Virus record (IMG/VR): IMGVR_UViG_3300022198_005653
Location: 1 to 24,477 of that record
Source: a virus
Direction: 5' to 3' (one strand)
Length of the DNA stretch: 24,477 bases
Shown: one piece after another, positions 8,093 through 14,303 of the stretch
How the letters are laid out: every line of letters begins with the position of its first letter
Position numbering within the stretch: the first letter of the stretch is position 1
Program-made: the position numbers and the translations under genes
The notes under the pieces: model-generated
What the model saw: the letters and a program-made list of their open reading frames with translations, nothing else
Told to the model about the DNA's origin: nothing
Database searches by the model: none

Positions 8093-8313
8093 AGAGACCA
8101 CTCATAATTAGGATCATGTTCCAGCCAAATCAACATTCCATCATACCGTTTTTGCTTAGGAGAGCCAAACGTTTTCTCTGAGGAACGAAGTTTAAGTTGA
8201 GTTTCTAAAATAGCTTCTACTACCCAATACTGACCATTTGTTTCGATACGAGTTTTTGCAGAATTAGATTTGGGATAAAGTTTAATCCAATCTCCAACTT
8301 TTAATTGTTTCAT
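8089..8313 (-). CDS. Small protein of unknown function
   Basis: A 74-residue protein starting MKQLKVGDWIKLYPKSN and ending EHDPNYEWSL. The sequence predicts a small beta-rich fold (alternating patterns such as QYWVVEAILETQLKL), comparable to KOW/SH3-like barrels, but this is only an impression. It is the first gene after a sigma70-like promoter (8328-8357) and heads the operon leading to the peroxiredoxin and porin-like genes. Confidence 0.6.
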   Translation of the reverse strand: MKQLKVGDWIKLYPKSNSAKTRIETNGQYWVVEAILETQLKLRSSEKTFGSPKQKRYDGMLIWLEHDPNYEWSL

Positions 8314-8327
8314 TTAATCACCTATAT

Positions 8328-8357
8328 AGTATATATTTTTAGAGTAGCAGCGGTCAA
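8328..8357 (-). promoter_or_regulatory. Sigma70-like promoter
   Basis: On the minus strand TTGACC (8357-8352), then 18 bases, then TATACT (8333-8328). It lies about 15 bases upstream of the ATG at 8313, just after the terminator of the preceding operon, so position and sequence agree. Confidence 0.55.
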
Positions 8358-8376
8358 GGTTAAAGTAGATTTTATC

Positions 8377-8406
8377 AAAAAGTGTTGCTTTTTTGCAACA
8401 CTTTTT
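8377..8406 (-). terminator. Rho-independent terminator
   Basis: A 12-bp perfect stem (8377-8388 with 8395-8406) with a 6-base loop and U-runs on either strand, so it could work in both directions. It ends the operon of small genes at 8420-10219. Confidence 0.85.
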
Positions 8407-8419
8407 TAAATACCTTTAT

Positions 8420-8617
8420 TTATTCAAAATACTCAAGCATTTCAATTCGGTCTCTAGCAGCTGCCATTTTATCTAGTTCACCTTGAATAGCTTCGACAAT
8501 ATCAGGATGTTCTCCGATACCTGTAGTATTATTCATATATACCATAACATTAGTTTTTGCACGCTCAAATTCACCCTCAGCGTGCATACGTGCTGCTTTA
8601 ATTAGTTGATCTTTCAT
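8420..8617 (-). CDS. Small conserved-looking phage protein
   Basis: A 65-residue helical protein, MKDQLIKAARMHAEGEFERA and onward, with VMVYMNNTTGIGEHPDIVEA in the middle. From memory it resembles a small uncharacterised protein common in T4-like marine myoviruses, but I cannot verify this. I place the start at the ATG at 8617, just after the upstream stop and with GGAG 9 bases before it; an earlier frame start at 8638 would overlap the upstream gene. Function unknown. Confidence 0.65.
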   Translation of the reverse strand: MKDQLIKAARMHAEGEFERAKTNVMVYMNNTTGIGEHPDIVEAIQGELDKMAAARDRIEMLEYFE

Positions 8618-8621
8618 TTTA

Positions 8622-8816
8622 TTAATCTCCATATTCAACTACTTTTACAAAAGATTCTTTTCCAGAAAGGCGCCAAAAGTTTGCAGCCTTTTCTGCTTCT
8701 TCTAGACTATTATATAAAATAGGGCTTATACCGAATGGAGCTGAGTCATTTTGCTCAATAACCCATATCCAATCGTCTTTAGCAATCATAACTTTAATAC
8801 CGTATTTAGGTGTCAT
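8622..8816 (-). CDS. Small protein of unknown function
   Basis: A 64-residue protein, MTPKYGIKVMIAKDDWIWVI and onward. The layout (short beta strands, then YNSLEEAEKAANFWRL, then VKVVEYGD) recalls small phage proteins that fold as a single alpha/beta domain. The start overlaps the upstream gene by 11 bases. No family is recognised. Confidence 0.6.
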   Translation of the reverse strand: MTPKYGIKVMIAKDDWIWVIEQNDSAPFGISPILYNSLEEAEKAANFWRLSGKESFVKVVEYGD

Positions 8817-9234
8817 AAGTATCTTCTCTGGTTTCTTCGTACCTACGAGTTATATAATCATGATAACGTTCTTGATTTACTTTAAAGTTCTCTTGACGAA
8901 TCTTTTCAAACTCTTCAGCTTCTTCTGCAGAAGGAGAATCTTTCCAGTAGTCAAGCCATTTAAGTTTGTATTCTTTTGACCAGCTTGAAGCGTAAGAATT
9001 ATCTCGATCAAAAAGCTCAAGAATCTCTTCTTCATTCATTACAAATAGATCACAAATTTGTTCACCAAGATGTTCTTGAGAAAACTCTTTTACTTCTTGC
9101 ATAACTACAGCGTCAGCAGCCCATTTAGGGTCTACTTGATAATTGGTATTTAGCTCTTGGAGTTTATCCATAGGAACTACATAACGGTGACGAAACGTAG
9201 AAATAGCAGTTACAACAGCGTACTCTTTATTCAT
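8806..9234 (-). CDS. Protein of unknown function
   Basis: A 142-residue acidic protein. The N-terminal part (EYAVVTAISTFRHRYVVPM) is beta-like and the C-terminal half is strongly charged and helical (SAEEAEEFEKIRQENFKV). No recognised motif. It overlaps the downstream gene by 11 bases and follows the upstream one by 2 bases, so it sits within one operon. Confidence 0.6.
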   Translation of the reverse strand: MNKEYAVVTAISTFRHRYVVPMDKLQELNTNYQVDPKWAADAVVMQEVKEFSQEHLGEQICDLFVMNEEEILELFDRDNSYASSWSKEYKLKWLDYWKDSPSAEEAEEFEKIRQENFKVNQERYHDYITRRYEETREDTYDT

Positions 9235-9236
9235 AG

Positions 9237-9476
9237 TTATATCCTTTCTTGATCTGCAAAAAAATCAAACTCTGTTTTAAACTTAATAGCACTAGACTCC
9301 TTTTCAAAATGAAAAGTATGCTCGTAGACATGTGTCCAAGCTGTAAAACTCCATTCATGTCTTTCTAAATTTCTTCTACACCAAGCTTTACCTGTATCAG
9401 TTAAGTCACTATGAAGCCTTACTGAGTATCCAGGCACCCAACGCATTTTATAATCATGAATTTCTTGTGGTGTCAT
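9237..9476 (-). CDS. Small protein of unknown function
   Basis: A 79-residue protein, MTPQEIHDYKMRWVPGYSVR and onward, rich in aromatic residues and His (WSFTAWTHVYEHTFHFEKES). It ends in a short helical part with paired Phe residues. Its start overlaps the upstream frame by 23 bases. I do not recognise it. Confidence 0.55.
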   Translation of the reverse strand: MTPQEIHDYKMRWVPGYSVRLHSDLTDTGKAWCRRNLERHEWSFTAWTHVYEHTFHFEKESSAIKFKTEFDFFADQERI

Positions 9477-9747
9477 TTTTCTGTTCGTCTCTTAGTTTAA
9501 TATCAGGGGAAATACCTTTAACAACTCTAAGATAGAATAATCTATCTTCTACATCTATAATACCATTAACTATTAGATAATGTTGTAAATGAGTGTCTTT
9601 TTTGTAATTATAGTTATCAAAACCTTCCATGTCCCAAATAATAGCTTGTTTCAATGTTATATCATAGTCTTTCATCATTGATACAAGACGTTCATTAAAA
9701 ACTTGAAGATTTTTTAACCTTAGTCCTCTAATTTGCCCCTGCCTCAA
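9454..9747 (-). CDS. Small protein of unknown function, start uncertain
   Basis: An open frame of up to 97 residues. The longest version starts at a TTG at 9747 and overlaps the upstream gene by 20 bases; an internal ATG at 9678 would give a 74-residue protein starting MMKDYDITLKQAIIWDMEGF. Neither has an obvious ribosome binding site, so the start is open. The conserved-looking core is DYDITLKQAIIWDMEGFDNY followed by HLQHYLIVNGIIDVEDR. Function unknown. Confidence 0.55.
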   Translation of the reverse strand: MRQGQIRGLRLKNLQVFNERLVSMMKDYDITLKQAIIWDMEGFDNYNYKKDTHLQHYLIVNGIIDVEDRLFYLRVVKGISPDIKLRDEQKNDTTRNS

Positions 9748-10219
9748 CTAATGTTCTCCCGTGGGCTACACCATCAGCCCCAAATGATGCAGCCCAGCTT
9801 TCTGGTTTGAGTTTAGGCTTAATACCTGTCATACCTAAAACATAACCTGCTGCTTCTGTTGCTGCACAATTAGATCCGTGTTTAGGATCTGTATTAATAT
9901 CTAAATGAATTTCTACTTCAAATTCATCAATGAAAGGTCCGATTTGATTCCAAAGAGTACAAACTTTAATAACTTCATTCATCATTCGCATTTTAGGGCG
10001 TCCCGGTTTCAAATCATAATCAGGCTCATGTGTAATGCTAGAAAAGATTCTACAACCTTTATTACCGTTCATGTGTACTATAGCTACTGTAGCAAATCTA
10101 GCATAGGTACGTTTATTTTTAAAGTATCGCACAGAGTCACAACCCAAATAAATCTTAGTATTTGAGTTTAGACTAGCTAGTAAGTCTACTAAATTCTCAA
10201 TTTGTTCTTGTGTAAGCAT
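9728..10219 (-). CDS. YkuK-type RNase H-like protein
   Basis: A 163-residue protein. IYLGCDSVRY near residue 24 corresponds to the first acidic strand of RNase H-like folds, TYARFATVAIVHMNG forms the next strands, and EIHLDINTDPKHGSN and KPESWAASFGADGVAHGR follow. The order matches the YkuK family (annotated as predicted RNase H-like), whose members have the same HlDiNp and KPdswAAs blocks. The activity has not, to my knowledge, been assigned for the phage versions. It is the first gene of the 8420-10219 operon; TACTAT or TATAAT some 15-25 bases upstream of the ATG could be its -10. Confidence 0.75.
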   Translation of the reverse strand: MLTQEQIENLVDLLASLNSNTKIYLGCDSVRYFKNKRTYARFATVAIVHMNGNKGCRIFSSITHEPDYDLKPGRPKMRMMNEVIKVCTLWNQIGPFIDEFEVEIHLDINTDPKHGSNCAATEAAGYVLGMTGIKPKLKPESWAASFGADGVAHGRTLVEAGAN

Positions 10220-10284
10220 CTTATAATTATAGTAGCAGAACTACAACCTTTTGTTAAGTTAAAAATTATTTTATTTGGTCTAAA

Positions 10285-10318
10285 AATAAAAAGGCTCTCC
10301 TAGATTACTAGGAGAGCC
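10285..10318 (-). terminator. Rho-independent terminator after groES
   Basis: A perfect 11-bp stem (10293-10303 with 10308-10318) with an ATTA loop is followed on the minus strand by TTTTTATTTTTA. It ends the transcript that contains groES and probably the upstream tRNAs. Confidence 0.9.
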
Positions 10319-10378
10319 GCGTCTCGGAAAACAACAACAAGTTACCCCCTCTGATACTTGTGCGCTCTCTACGAGACT
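10319..10378 (-). other. Structured element in the 3' end of the groES mRNA
   Basis: Two nested 6-bp stems are visible: GTCTCG (10321-10326) with CGAGAC (10372-10377), and ACAAGT (10337-10342) with ACTTGT (10356-10361). The outer stem includes the last codons of groES. Together with the adjacent terminator this forms a compact 3' structure. It could protect the mRNA or be cut off as a small RNA; both are inference. Confidence 0.35.
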
Positions 10379-10656
10379 ATTCCTAAAATATCTGCCTCAT
10401 TTACAATAAGCAGAGACTCTCCATCAATTTCAATTTCTGTTCCAGACCACTTACCAAAAAGCACAGTATCATTCACAGAAACAGATAGAGGAATCAATGT
10501 TCCATTATCCGCTACAGCACCATTACCAACAGCCATAACAATGCCTTCTGAAGGACGTTCTTTAGCAACTTCAGGTATGATGATGCCTCCAGAAGTTTTT
10601 TCATCAGCTTTTTTACGTTTAATTAAAACACGCTGACCAATAGGTTTAAAATTCAT
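10369..10656 (-). CDS. groES: Co-chaperonin GroES
   Basis: A 95-residue bacterial-type GroES. The opening FKPIGQRVLIKRKKADEK, the mobile loop around TSGGIIIPEVAKERPSEG, then GIVMAVGNG, and FGKWSGTEIEIDGESLLIV with the end EADILGIVS all match the family, and length is normal (about 95-97). It caps GroEL during folding; no GroEL is in the window, so it may work with host GroEL, as phage gp31-type co-chaperonins do, though this one is plainly of host-like type. I choose the ATG at 10656; upstream in-frame sequence runs into the tRNA gene at 10675. Confidence 0.95.
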   Translation of the reverse strand: MNFKPIGQRVLIKRKKADEKTSGGIIIPEVAKERPSEGIVMAVGNGAVADNGTLIPLSVSVNDTVLFGKWSGTEIEIDGESLLIVNEADILGIVS

Positions 10657-10674
10657 TTTTTCTCTTTCAATATA

Positions 10675-10751
10675 TGGTGCCTCGGGAGGGACTCGAACCC
10701 CCACTCTACCCGTTATGAGCGGGCAGCTTTAACCAATTAAGCTACCAAGGC
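10675..10751 (-). tRNA. tRNA with CAU anticodon (Met or lysidine-type Ile)
   Basis: Full cloverleaf: acceptor GCCTTGG with CCGAGGC, A73, encoded CCA. Anticodon loop CTCATAA on stem GCCCG/CGGGT. It lacks the GGG/CCC anticodon stem of initiators, so it is elongator Met or Ile decoding AUA after C34 modification. Confidence 0.9.
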
Positions 10752-10754
10752 GAA

Positions 10755-10924
10755 TTGGTTAGGGCAGGGGTTGAGATTTCGCGATACTCTCAACCCCCTA
10801 CTAGTTTCACATTAGTAAAAAACTAGAATAACATACTGACCTACGCAACGCCTCTGCAGAGTTCCTGCGGGTAGGAACATTACAGTTTTTAGATAAACAA
10901 GGCAATACTGTTAGTGCCTTATCT
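10755..10924 (-). ncRNA. Structured non-coding stretch between two tRNAs
   Basis: These 170 bases hold no gene but four hairpins in series: 10767-10797 (10-bp perfect stem), 10801-10826 (7 bp), 10861-10878 (6 bp) and 10891-10924 (two stacked stems of 6 and 4 bp). A 10-base palindrome lies at 10852-10861. Such density is unlikely by chance in AT-rich sequence. Flanked by tRNAs on the same strand, it is probably a transcribed RNA released by tRNA processing. Family unknown. Confidence 0.5.
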
Positions 10925-11007
10925 TGGTACGGGCAGCCGGACTCGAACCGGCACGCATTACGCAACAGATTTTAAGTCTGTCGTGGCTACCATTACACCA
11001 TGCCCGC
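10925..11007 (-). tRNA. tRNA-Leu(UAA)
   Basis: Class II tRNA: acceptor GCGGGCA with TGCCCGT (a G1-U72 pair), A73, encoded CCA, long variable arm. Anticodon loop CTTAAAA on stem ACAGA/TCTGT. Confidence 0.93.
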
Positions 11008-11065
11008 AATATCTATCTCTTATAATATAATATAACTTAAAAATAACTATAAAGCAAGTATAAAA

Positions 11066-11224
11066 TCACTTAAAGTAGACACGTTTAAAAGCATTAGCCA
11101 AATCTTTTTTATCTACAACAATAGAGACAGAAGTAACACCTCGTTGTAGTAGGTCGATTTTTAGCTCGTCTTTAACAATCTGAAATTCAACTTCAATATC
11201 AGTGTCAGGAAATTTATACTTCAT
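11066..11224 (-). CDS. Small protein of unknown function (52 residues)
   Basis: A frame encoding MKYKFPDTDIEVEFQIVKDE and onward, ending AFKRVYFK. The ATG overlaps the end of the upstream gene by 11 bases, the style of neighbouring phage genes. Alternating polar/apolar residues suggest a small beta-alpha domain. No family is recognised. Confidence 0.55.
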   Translation of the reverse strand: MKYKFPDTDIEVEFQIVKDELKIDLLQRGVTSVSIVVDKKDLANAFKRVYFK

Positions 11225-11675
11225 TTATGTTCTTCTTACGTTTAATATCATGGGCATATGCTGACGCTTTTTTAAGCCTTGTAACTAATTCTACAATCTC
11301 AGATTCAAAAAAACCTTTTAAAAGTAGATCATCAAAGTGCTCTAGGAACGTAATTGTTTCGTGAAGCGATTGAAAATTACGCTCGGAAAAATTTTTAGAA
11401 ATTGTAGTATTATTATTACCGTAACCGATTTTAACTACAATATTTCCATGTTTTTTATGAAGTATTTTGTATTGTCTGCACTCTAGCCGGCTAACTTCTT
11501 GAATATTTTGCTTTGAGCGCAACATGTCAAGTGCAGATTGAATTTTATTATGTACAGATGCTGTAACACTTGTTACAGTTGTTTTTTTCTTAGGTAAAGG
11601 TTCAAGCTTAATAGGGACAGGAGACCCAAAACGATTAAAAATATTTTTTAGAACTTCTTCACGATTTGTAGTCAT
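11214..11675 (-). CDS. Protein of unknown function
   Basis: A 153-residue basic protein lying between tRNA-Ser(GCU) and tRNA-Leu(UAA). It starts MTTNREEVLKNIFNRFGSPV; the N-terminal third is low-complexity and Lys/Thr/Val-rich (KKKTTVTSVTASVHNK), and the C-terminal half is helical (FLEHFDDLLLKGFFESEI). Its last codons overlap the next gene. A nucleic-acid-binding role is possible from charge alone. I do not recognise the family. Confidence 0.6.
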   Translation of the reverse strand: MTTNREEVLKNIFNRFGSPVPIKLEPLPKKKTTVTSVTASVHNKIQSALDMLRSKQNIQEVSRLECRQYKILHKKHGNIVVKIGYGNNNTTISKNFSERNFQSLHETITFLEHFDDLLLKGFFESEIVELVTRLKKASAYAHDIKRKKNINEV

Positions 11676-11695
11676 TTTTATATCTTTCTTTTAAA

Positions 11696-11783
11696 TGGCG
11701 GAACGACTGGGAGTCGAACCCAGTCTACCCTTGCGGGTAGTACAGATTAGCAATCTGCTGCATTACCATCCTGCCCCCGTTCC
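11696..11783 (-). tRNA. tRNA-Ser(GCU)
   Basis: Class II tRNA: acceptor GGAACGG with TCGTTCC, G73 (serine discriminator), encoded CCA and a long variable arm (CTACCCGCAAGGGTAG). Anticodon loop TTGCTAA on stem GCAGA/TCTGT. Confidence 0.94.
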
Positions 11784-11792
11784 AATATAGGT

Positions 11793-11921
11793 TTAAAGTT
11801 TAATGCCAATAGAAGTAAGTAATTTAATAGCTAAATTTAAATTAGTAATTTCAGGATCACTCATTAATATATCTTCGTAATCTTTACCATTAAAAAATCC
11901 AAAAAGTTTAAGTACAGACAT
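11793..11921 (-). CDS. Possible 42-residue protein between tRNAs
   Basis: A short frame starting MSVLKLFGFFNGKDYEDILM and ending LLTSIGIKL. It fits exactly between tRNA-Ser(UGA) and tRNA-Ser(GCU). The ribosome binding site is weak (AGAAAG). The amphipathic composition looks protein-like, but at this length a chance frame cannot be excluded. Confidence 0.4.
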   Translation of the reverse strand: MSVLKLFGFFNGKDYEDILMSDPEITNLNLAIKLLTSIGIKL

Positions 11922-11942
11922 GATTATTCTTTCTAAAATTAA

Positions 11943-12032
11943 TGGCGGAAGCTCAGGGATTCGAACCCTGGGTGGAGTTTCCCCCACGCTAGTTTTCAAG
12001 ACTAGAGCCTTAAACCACTCGGCCAAACTTCC
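11943..12032 (-). tRNA. tRNA-Ser(UGA)
   Basis: Class II tRNA: acceptor GGAAGTT with AGCTTCC, G73, encoded CCA, long variable arm. Anticodon loop CTTGAAA on stem CTAGT/ACTAG. Confidence 0.94.
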
Positions 12033-12038
12033 GTATAT

Positions 12039-12130
12039 TGGTAGGAGTGTAGGGATTCGAACCCCATCGAGAACGCTAATCTGGCGCTGAAAGGCTTATA
12101 AGGCCTCCCTGTGTACCAACACCCACTCCC
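12039..12130 (-). tRNA. Class II tRNA with UAU anticodon (leucine-like body)
   Basis: A 92-base tRNA: acceptor GGGAGTG with CACTCCT, A73, encoded CCA, intact T arm. The anticodon loop CTTATAA on stem GAGGC/GCCTT gives UAU, the codon partner of AUA (Ile). Yet it has a long variable arm (AGCGC/GCGTT stem, 7-base loop) and a D arm with a very short loop (GTGT-TGGT-ACAC), like a shortened tRNA-Leu. Isoleucine tRNAs are normally class I. Charging identity is therefore uncertain; A73 and the long arm point to Leu. Confidence 0.75.
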
Positions 12131-12181
12131 TCTGTTATATACTTATATTAGCATAGTAAATAGTAGGTAGCAAATTATTTT

Positions 12182-12257
12182 TGGTACTGAGTCCAGGATT
12201 TGAACCTGACCTTTTAGATCCACAATCTAATGTGCTAACCGCTAACACTAACTCAGC
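12182..12257 (-). tRNA. tRNA-His(GUG), lacking the usual G-1:C73
   Basis: Acceptor GCTGAGT with ACTCAGT (G1-U72), A73, encoded CCA; D stem GTGT/GCAC fixes the register. Anticodon loop TTGTGGA on stem TTAGA/TCTAA. Most bacteria encode G-1 opposite C73; this arrangement (G1-U72, A73) is the alphaproteobacterial variant. Confidence 0.93.
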
Positions 12258-12258
12258 G

Positions 12259-12334
12259 TGGTGCCTAGAGAGGGAATCGAACCCCCGACACCATGCTCTT
12301 CAGGCACGTGCTCTACCAACTGAGCTATCTAGGC
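12259..12334 (-). tRNA. tRNA-Phe(GAA)
   Basis: Acceptor GCCTAGA with TCTAGGC, A73, encoded CCA. Anticodon loop CTGAAGA on stem CGTGC/GCATG. Separated from tRNA-His by one base. Confidence 0.94.
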
Positions 12335-12339
12335 ATTAT

Positions 12340-12416
12340 TGGAGCTTCCGGAAGGACTCAAACCCTCAACCTGCACGTTCGTAGCGTGCTGCTCTATTCA
12401 GTTGAGCTACGGAAGC
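12340..12416 (-). tRNA. tRNA-Arg(ACG)
   Basis: Acceptor GCTTCCG with CGGAAGC, encoded CCA. Anticodon loop CTACGAA on stem GCACG/CGTGC; A34 would be read as inosine after TadA deamination. The discriminator is U73, unusual for Arg (normally A or G). Confidence 0.92.
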
Positions 12417-12421
12417 AATAT

Positions 12422-12498
12422 TGGTAGACCCTACGGGTGTCGATCCCGTTTCTTTACCTTGAAAGGGTAATATCCTAGCCAGCGTAGACGAAGGGTCC
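12422..12498 (-). tRNA. tRNA-Glu(UUC)
   Basis: Acceptor GGACCCT with AGGGTCT (G1-U72), A73, encoded CCA. Anticodon loop CTTTCAA on stem TTACC/GGTAA. Confidence 0.93.
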
Positions 12499-12503
12499 AT
12501 AGT

Positions 12504-12578
12504 TGGTGATGTGGGCTGGATTTGAACCAGCGACTCTCGGCGTATGAGACCGGTGCTCTACCACTGAACTACCACATC
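12504..12578 (-). tRNA. tRNA with CAU anticodon (Met or lysidine-type Ile)
   Basis: Acceptor GATGTGG with CCACATC, A73, encoded CCA. Anticodon loop CTCATAC; the anticodon stem has four good pairs and a C-A mismatch at its outer end. Not initiator-like. Confidence 0.9.
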
Positions 12579-12584
12579 GTTATT

Positions 12585-12661
12585 TGGAGTGCGTGACAGG
12601 ACTCGAACCTGCATAAAACGGATTTGCAATCCGCGGCCTAACCATTCGGCGACACACGCAC
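12585..12661 (-). tRNA. tRNA-Cys(GCA)
   Basis: Acceptor GTGCGTG with CACGCAC, U73 (the cysteine discriminator), encoded CCA. Anticodon loop TTGCAAA on stem starting CGGA/TCCG. Confidence 0.93.
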
Positions 12662-12666
12662 AAGTT

Positions 12667-12741
12667 TGGTGAACTCGGTGCGATTCGAACGCACGACCAA
12701 GCGATTAAAAGTCGCTGGCTCTACCACTGAGCTACGAGTCC
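12667..12741 (-). tRNA. tRNA-Lys(UUU)
   Basis: Acceptor GGACTCG with CGAGTTC, A73, encoded CCA. Anticodon loop CTTTTAA on stem AGCGA/TCGCT. Confidence 0.95.
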
Positions 12742-12742
12742 T

Positions 12743-12826
12743 TGGTGGGTGTCTTAGGAATCGAACCTAACATGCTTCTCAGCGACGGAGTTACAGTCCG
12801 CTGCCTCACCTTGAGGCGGCACACCC
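12743..12826 (-). tRNA. tRNA-Tyr(GUA)
   Basis: Class II tRNA as usual for bacterial Tyr: acceptor GGGTGT with ACACCC (the seventh pair is a G-G mismatch), A73, encoded CCA, long variable arm. Anticodon loop CTGTAAC on stem CGGA/TCCG. Confidence 0.92.
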
Positions 12827-12828
12827 AT

Positions 12829-12902
12829 TGGTTGTCCTAGGAAGAATCGAACTTCCATCTAACGATTATCAGTCGCTTGCTCTACCGTTGAGCTATAGGA
12901 CA
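12829..12902 (-). tRNA. tRNA-Ile(GAU)
   Basis: Acceptor TGTCCTA with TAGGACA, A73, encoded CCA. Anticodon loop CTGATAA on stem AGCGA/TCGTT. Decodes AUC and AUU. A class I isoleucine tRNA, in contrast to the UAU tRNA at 12039. Confidence 0.93.
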
Positions 12903-12907
12903 GCATA

Positions 12908-14035
12908 TTAAATAGTTACTACAGCTAATGGCGGAAAACCGTTAAAAGCTACACTACTATATGTACTTGTATATGCGCCACAGTTTAATATAATTACTTT
13001 ATCACCATAAGTCAAGTCTAAAGGAAATTCAACTTTATGTGTTTCGTATAGAACATCTGCTGAATCACAAGTAGGACCTGCTACAATGCAAGGACCAGTT
13101 TGTGTACTATCACAGTCTGGGGTAAGAAACTGATACTTAATAGCCTCTTCTTCTGTCTCAGCAAGCCCATGAAAACGTCCAATGTTAAGATATACCCAAC
13201 GAACGGGATCTTCTTCATGTTTACGACTAACTAATAGTGCTTCAGCAGCAATGCATCCTGCACTACCTACCATACCACGTCCAGGTTCTACCATTATATA
13301 ATCTACATCACCAAAGCGTTCACGCACAGCTTCTAGCACTGTTGCACCATACTCTTCTGGATCAGTAATATCAACACCATAGTAAGCAGGAAATCCTCCA
13401 CCAATATTGAGTAGGCTGAGATTGAATCCTTCTTCTACAGCATTATGCCAGATAGCAGCAACAGCATCCAAACTATCATACCACATATGTGGATGACGTG
13501 TTTGTGAACCAACATGGAAACTCAGTCCAACGGGTGTTAGTCCCATACCTTGTGCTTCGTGCATCAGTGGTATAACCATGCTGCTGCTACAACCAAATTT
13601 ACGGCTCAGTGGCCATTCAGCCTCTGTGCTGCGCATTAGCACACGAATAAATACATTACTACCAGGAGCAAATTTTGCAATTTTTTCTAGCTCTTCACTA
13701 GCATCGGCAGCAAACAAGCGTATACCTGCTGCATATGCTGAACTAATGTCTTGCACACGTTTTACAGTGTTGCCAAAACTAATATAGGCCGGATCTGCTC
13801 CAGCCTCTAAACACATATCTATCTCTCCGATACTTGCTGCATCAAACCTGCAGCCGAGAGATACAAGTCTTTTTAAAATTTCAGGATGGGGATTAGCTTT
13901 TACAGCATAGTGAATATGCGCACTAGGCATTCCTGCTTTTAGTTTATTGTAGTTTTCTTCTACTTGATCAATATCAAGCACTAGCGTAGGACGCTCAAAA
14001 GTATTTGAACGCAAATAAGATACAATACGATTCAT
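12908..14035 (-). CDS. Ornithine/lysine decarboxylase-like PLP enzyme
   Basis: A 375-residue enzyme of the alanine-racemase-fold (group IV) decarboxylases. HYAVKANPHPEILKRL contains the PLP-binding Lys, SFHVGSQ and NIGGGFPAYYG bind the cofactor, EPGRGMVGSAG holds the phosphate-binding Arg region, and GPTCDSADVLYE carries the active-site Cys-Asp pair. These features match ornithine decarboxylase, which makes putrescine; lysine or dual activity cannot be excluded. Putrescine is used in some phages to neutralise packaged DNA. The ATG at 14035 (MNRIVSYLRSNTFERPTLVL) is chosen because longer frames run into tRNA-Thr. It stands alone inside the tRNA array, 5 bases before tRNA-Ile. Confidence 0.9.
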   Translation of the reverse strand: MNRIVSYLRSNTFERPTLVLDIDQVEENYNKLKAGMPSAHIHYAVKANPHPEILKRLVSLGCRFDAASIGEIDMCLEAGADPAYISFGNTVKRVQDISSAYAAGIRLFAADASEELEKIAKFAPGSNVFIRVLMRSTEAEWPLSRKFGCSSSMVIPLMHEAQGMGLTPVGLSFHVGSQTRHPHMWYDSLDAVAAIWHNAVEEGFNLSLLNIGGGFPAYYGVDITDPEEYGATVLEAVRERFGDVDYIMVEPGRGMVGSAGCIAAEALLVSRKHEEDPVRWVYLNIGRFHGLAETEEEAIKYQFLTPDCDSTQTGPCIVAGPTCDSADVLYETHKVEFPLDLTYGDKVIILNCGAYTSTYSSVAFNGFPPLAVVTI

Positions 14036-14058
14036 GGGGGGCCGCCTTTTATATAAAA

Positions 14059-14134
14059 TGGTGCTGTAGGAGAGATTCGAACTCCCGACCTGATGATTAC
14101 TAATCAACTGCTCTACCAACTGAGCTACTACAGC
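14059..14134 (-). tRNA. tRNA-Thr(AGU)
   Basis: Acceptor GCTGTAG with CTACAGC, A73, encoded CCA. Anticodon loop TTAGTAA; the anticodon stem has one T-T mismatch. An A34 threonine tRNA is unusual in bacteria, which normally use GGU and UGU. Confidence 0.88.
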
Positions 14135-14139
14135 ATTGT

Positions 14140-14215
14140 TGGCTGGAGATCAGGGATTCGAACCCCGAACCTGCGGTACCAAAAACCGATGCTCTACCAA
14201 TTGAGCTAATCTCCA
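14140..14215 (-). tRNA. tRNA-Gln(UUG)
   Basis: Acceptor TGGAGAT with ATCTCCA, G73 and U1-A72 as typical for Gln, encoded CCA. Anticodon loop TTTTGGT on stem CGGT/ACCG. Confidence 0.93.
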
Positions 14216-14219
14216 ACAA

Positions 14220-14295
14220 TGGCGACCTGTGCGGGGATCGAACCCGCGATCTTCTGCGTGACAGGCAGACGTATTAACCACTTTACCAACAGGCC
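14220..14295 (-). tRNA. tRNA-Asp(GUC)
   Basis: Acceptor GGCCTGT with ACAGGTC, G73 (the Asp discriminator), encoded CCA. Anticodon loop CTGTCAC on stem TCTGC/GCAGA. Confidence 0.95.
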
Positions 14296-14303
14296 ATTTA
14301 AAT

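Noticed and set aside
12181-12384. Plus-strand open frame of 67 codons
   Set aside because: It is antisense to three tRNA genes and encodes typical antisense-tRNA peptides.
12908-14119. A longer decarboxylase start at 14119
   Set aside because: The extra 28 residues are the antisense-like translation of the tRNA-Thr gene; the ATG at 14035 begins the conserved part.
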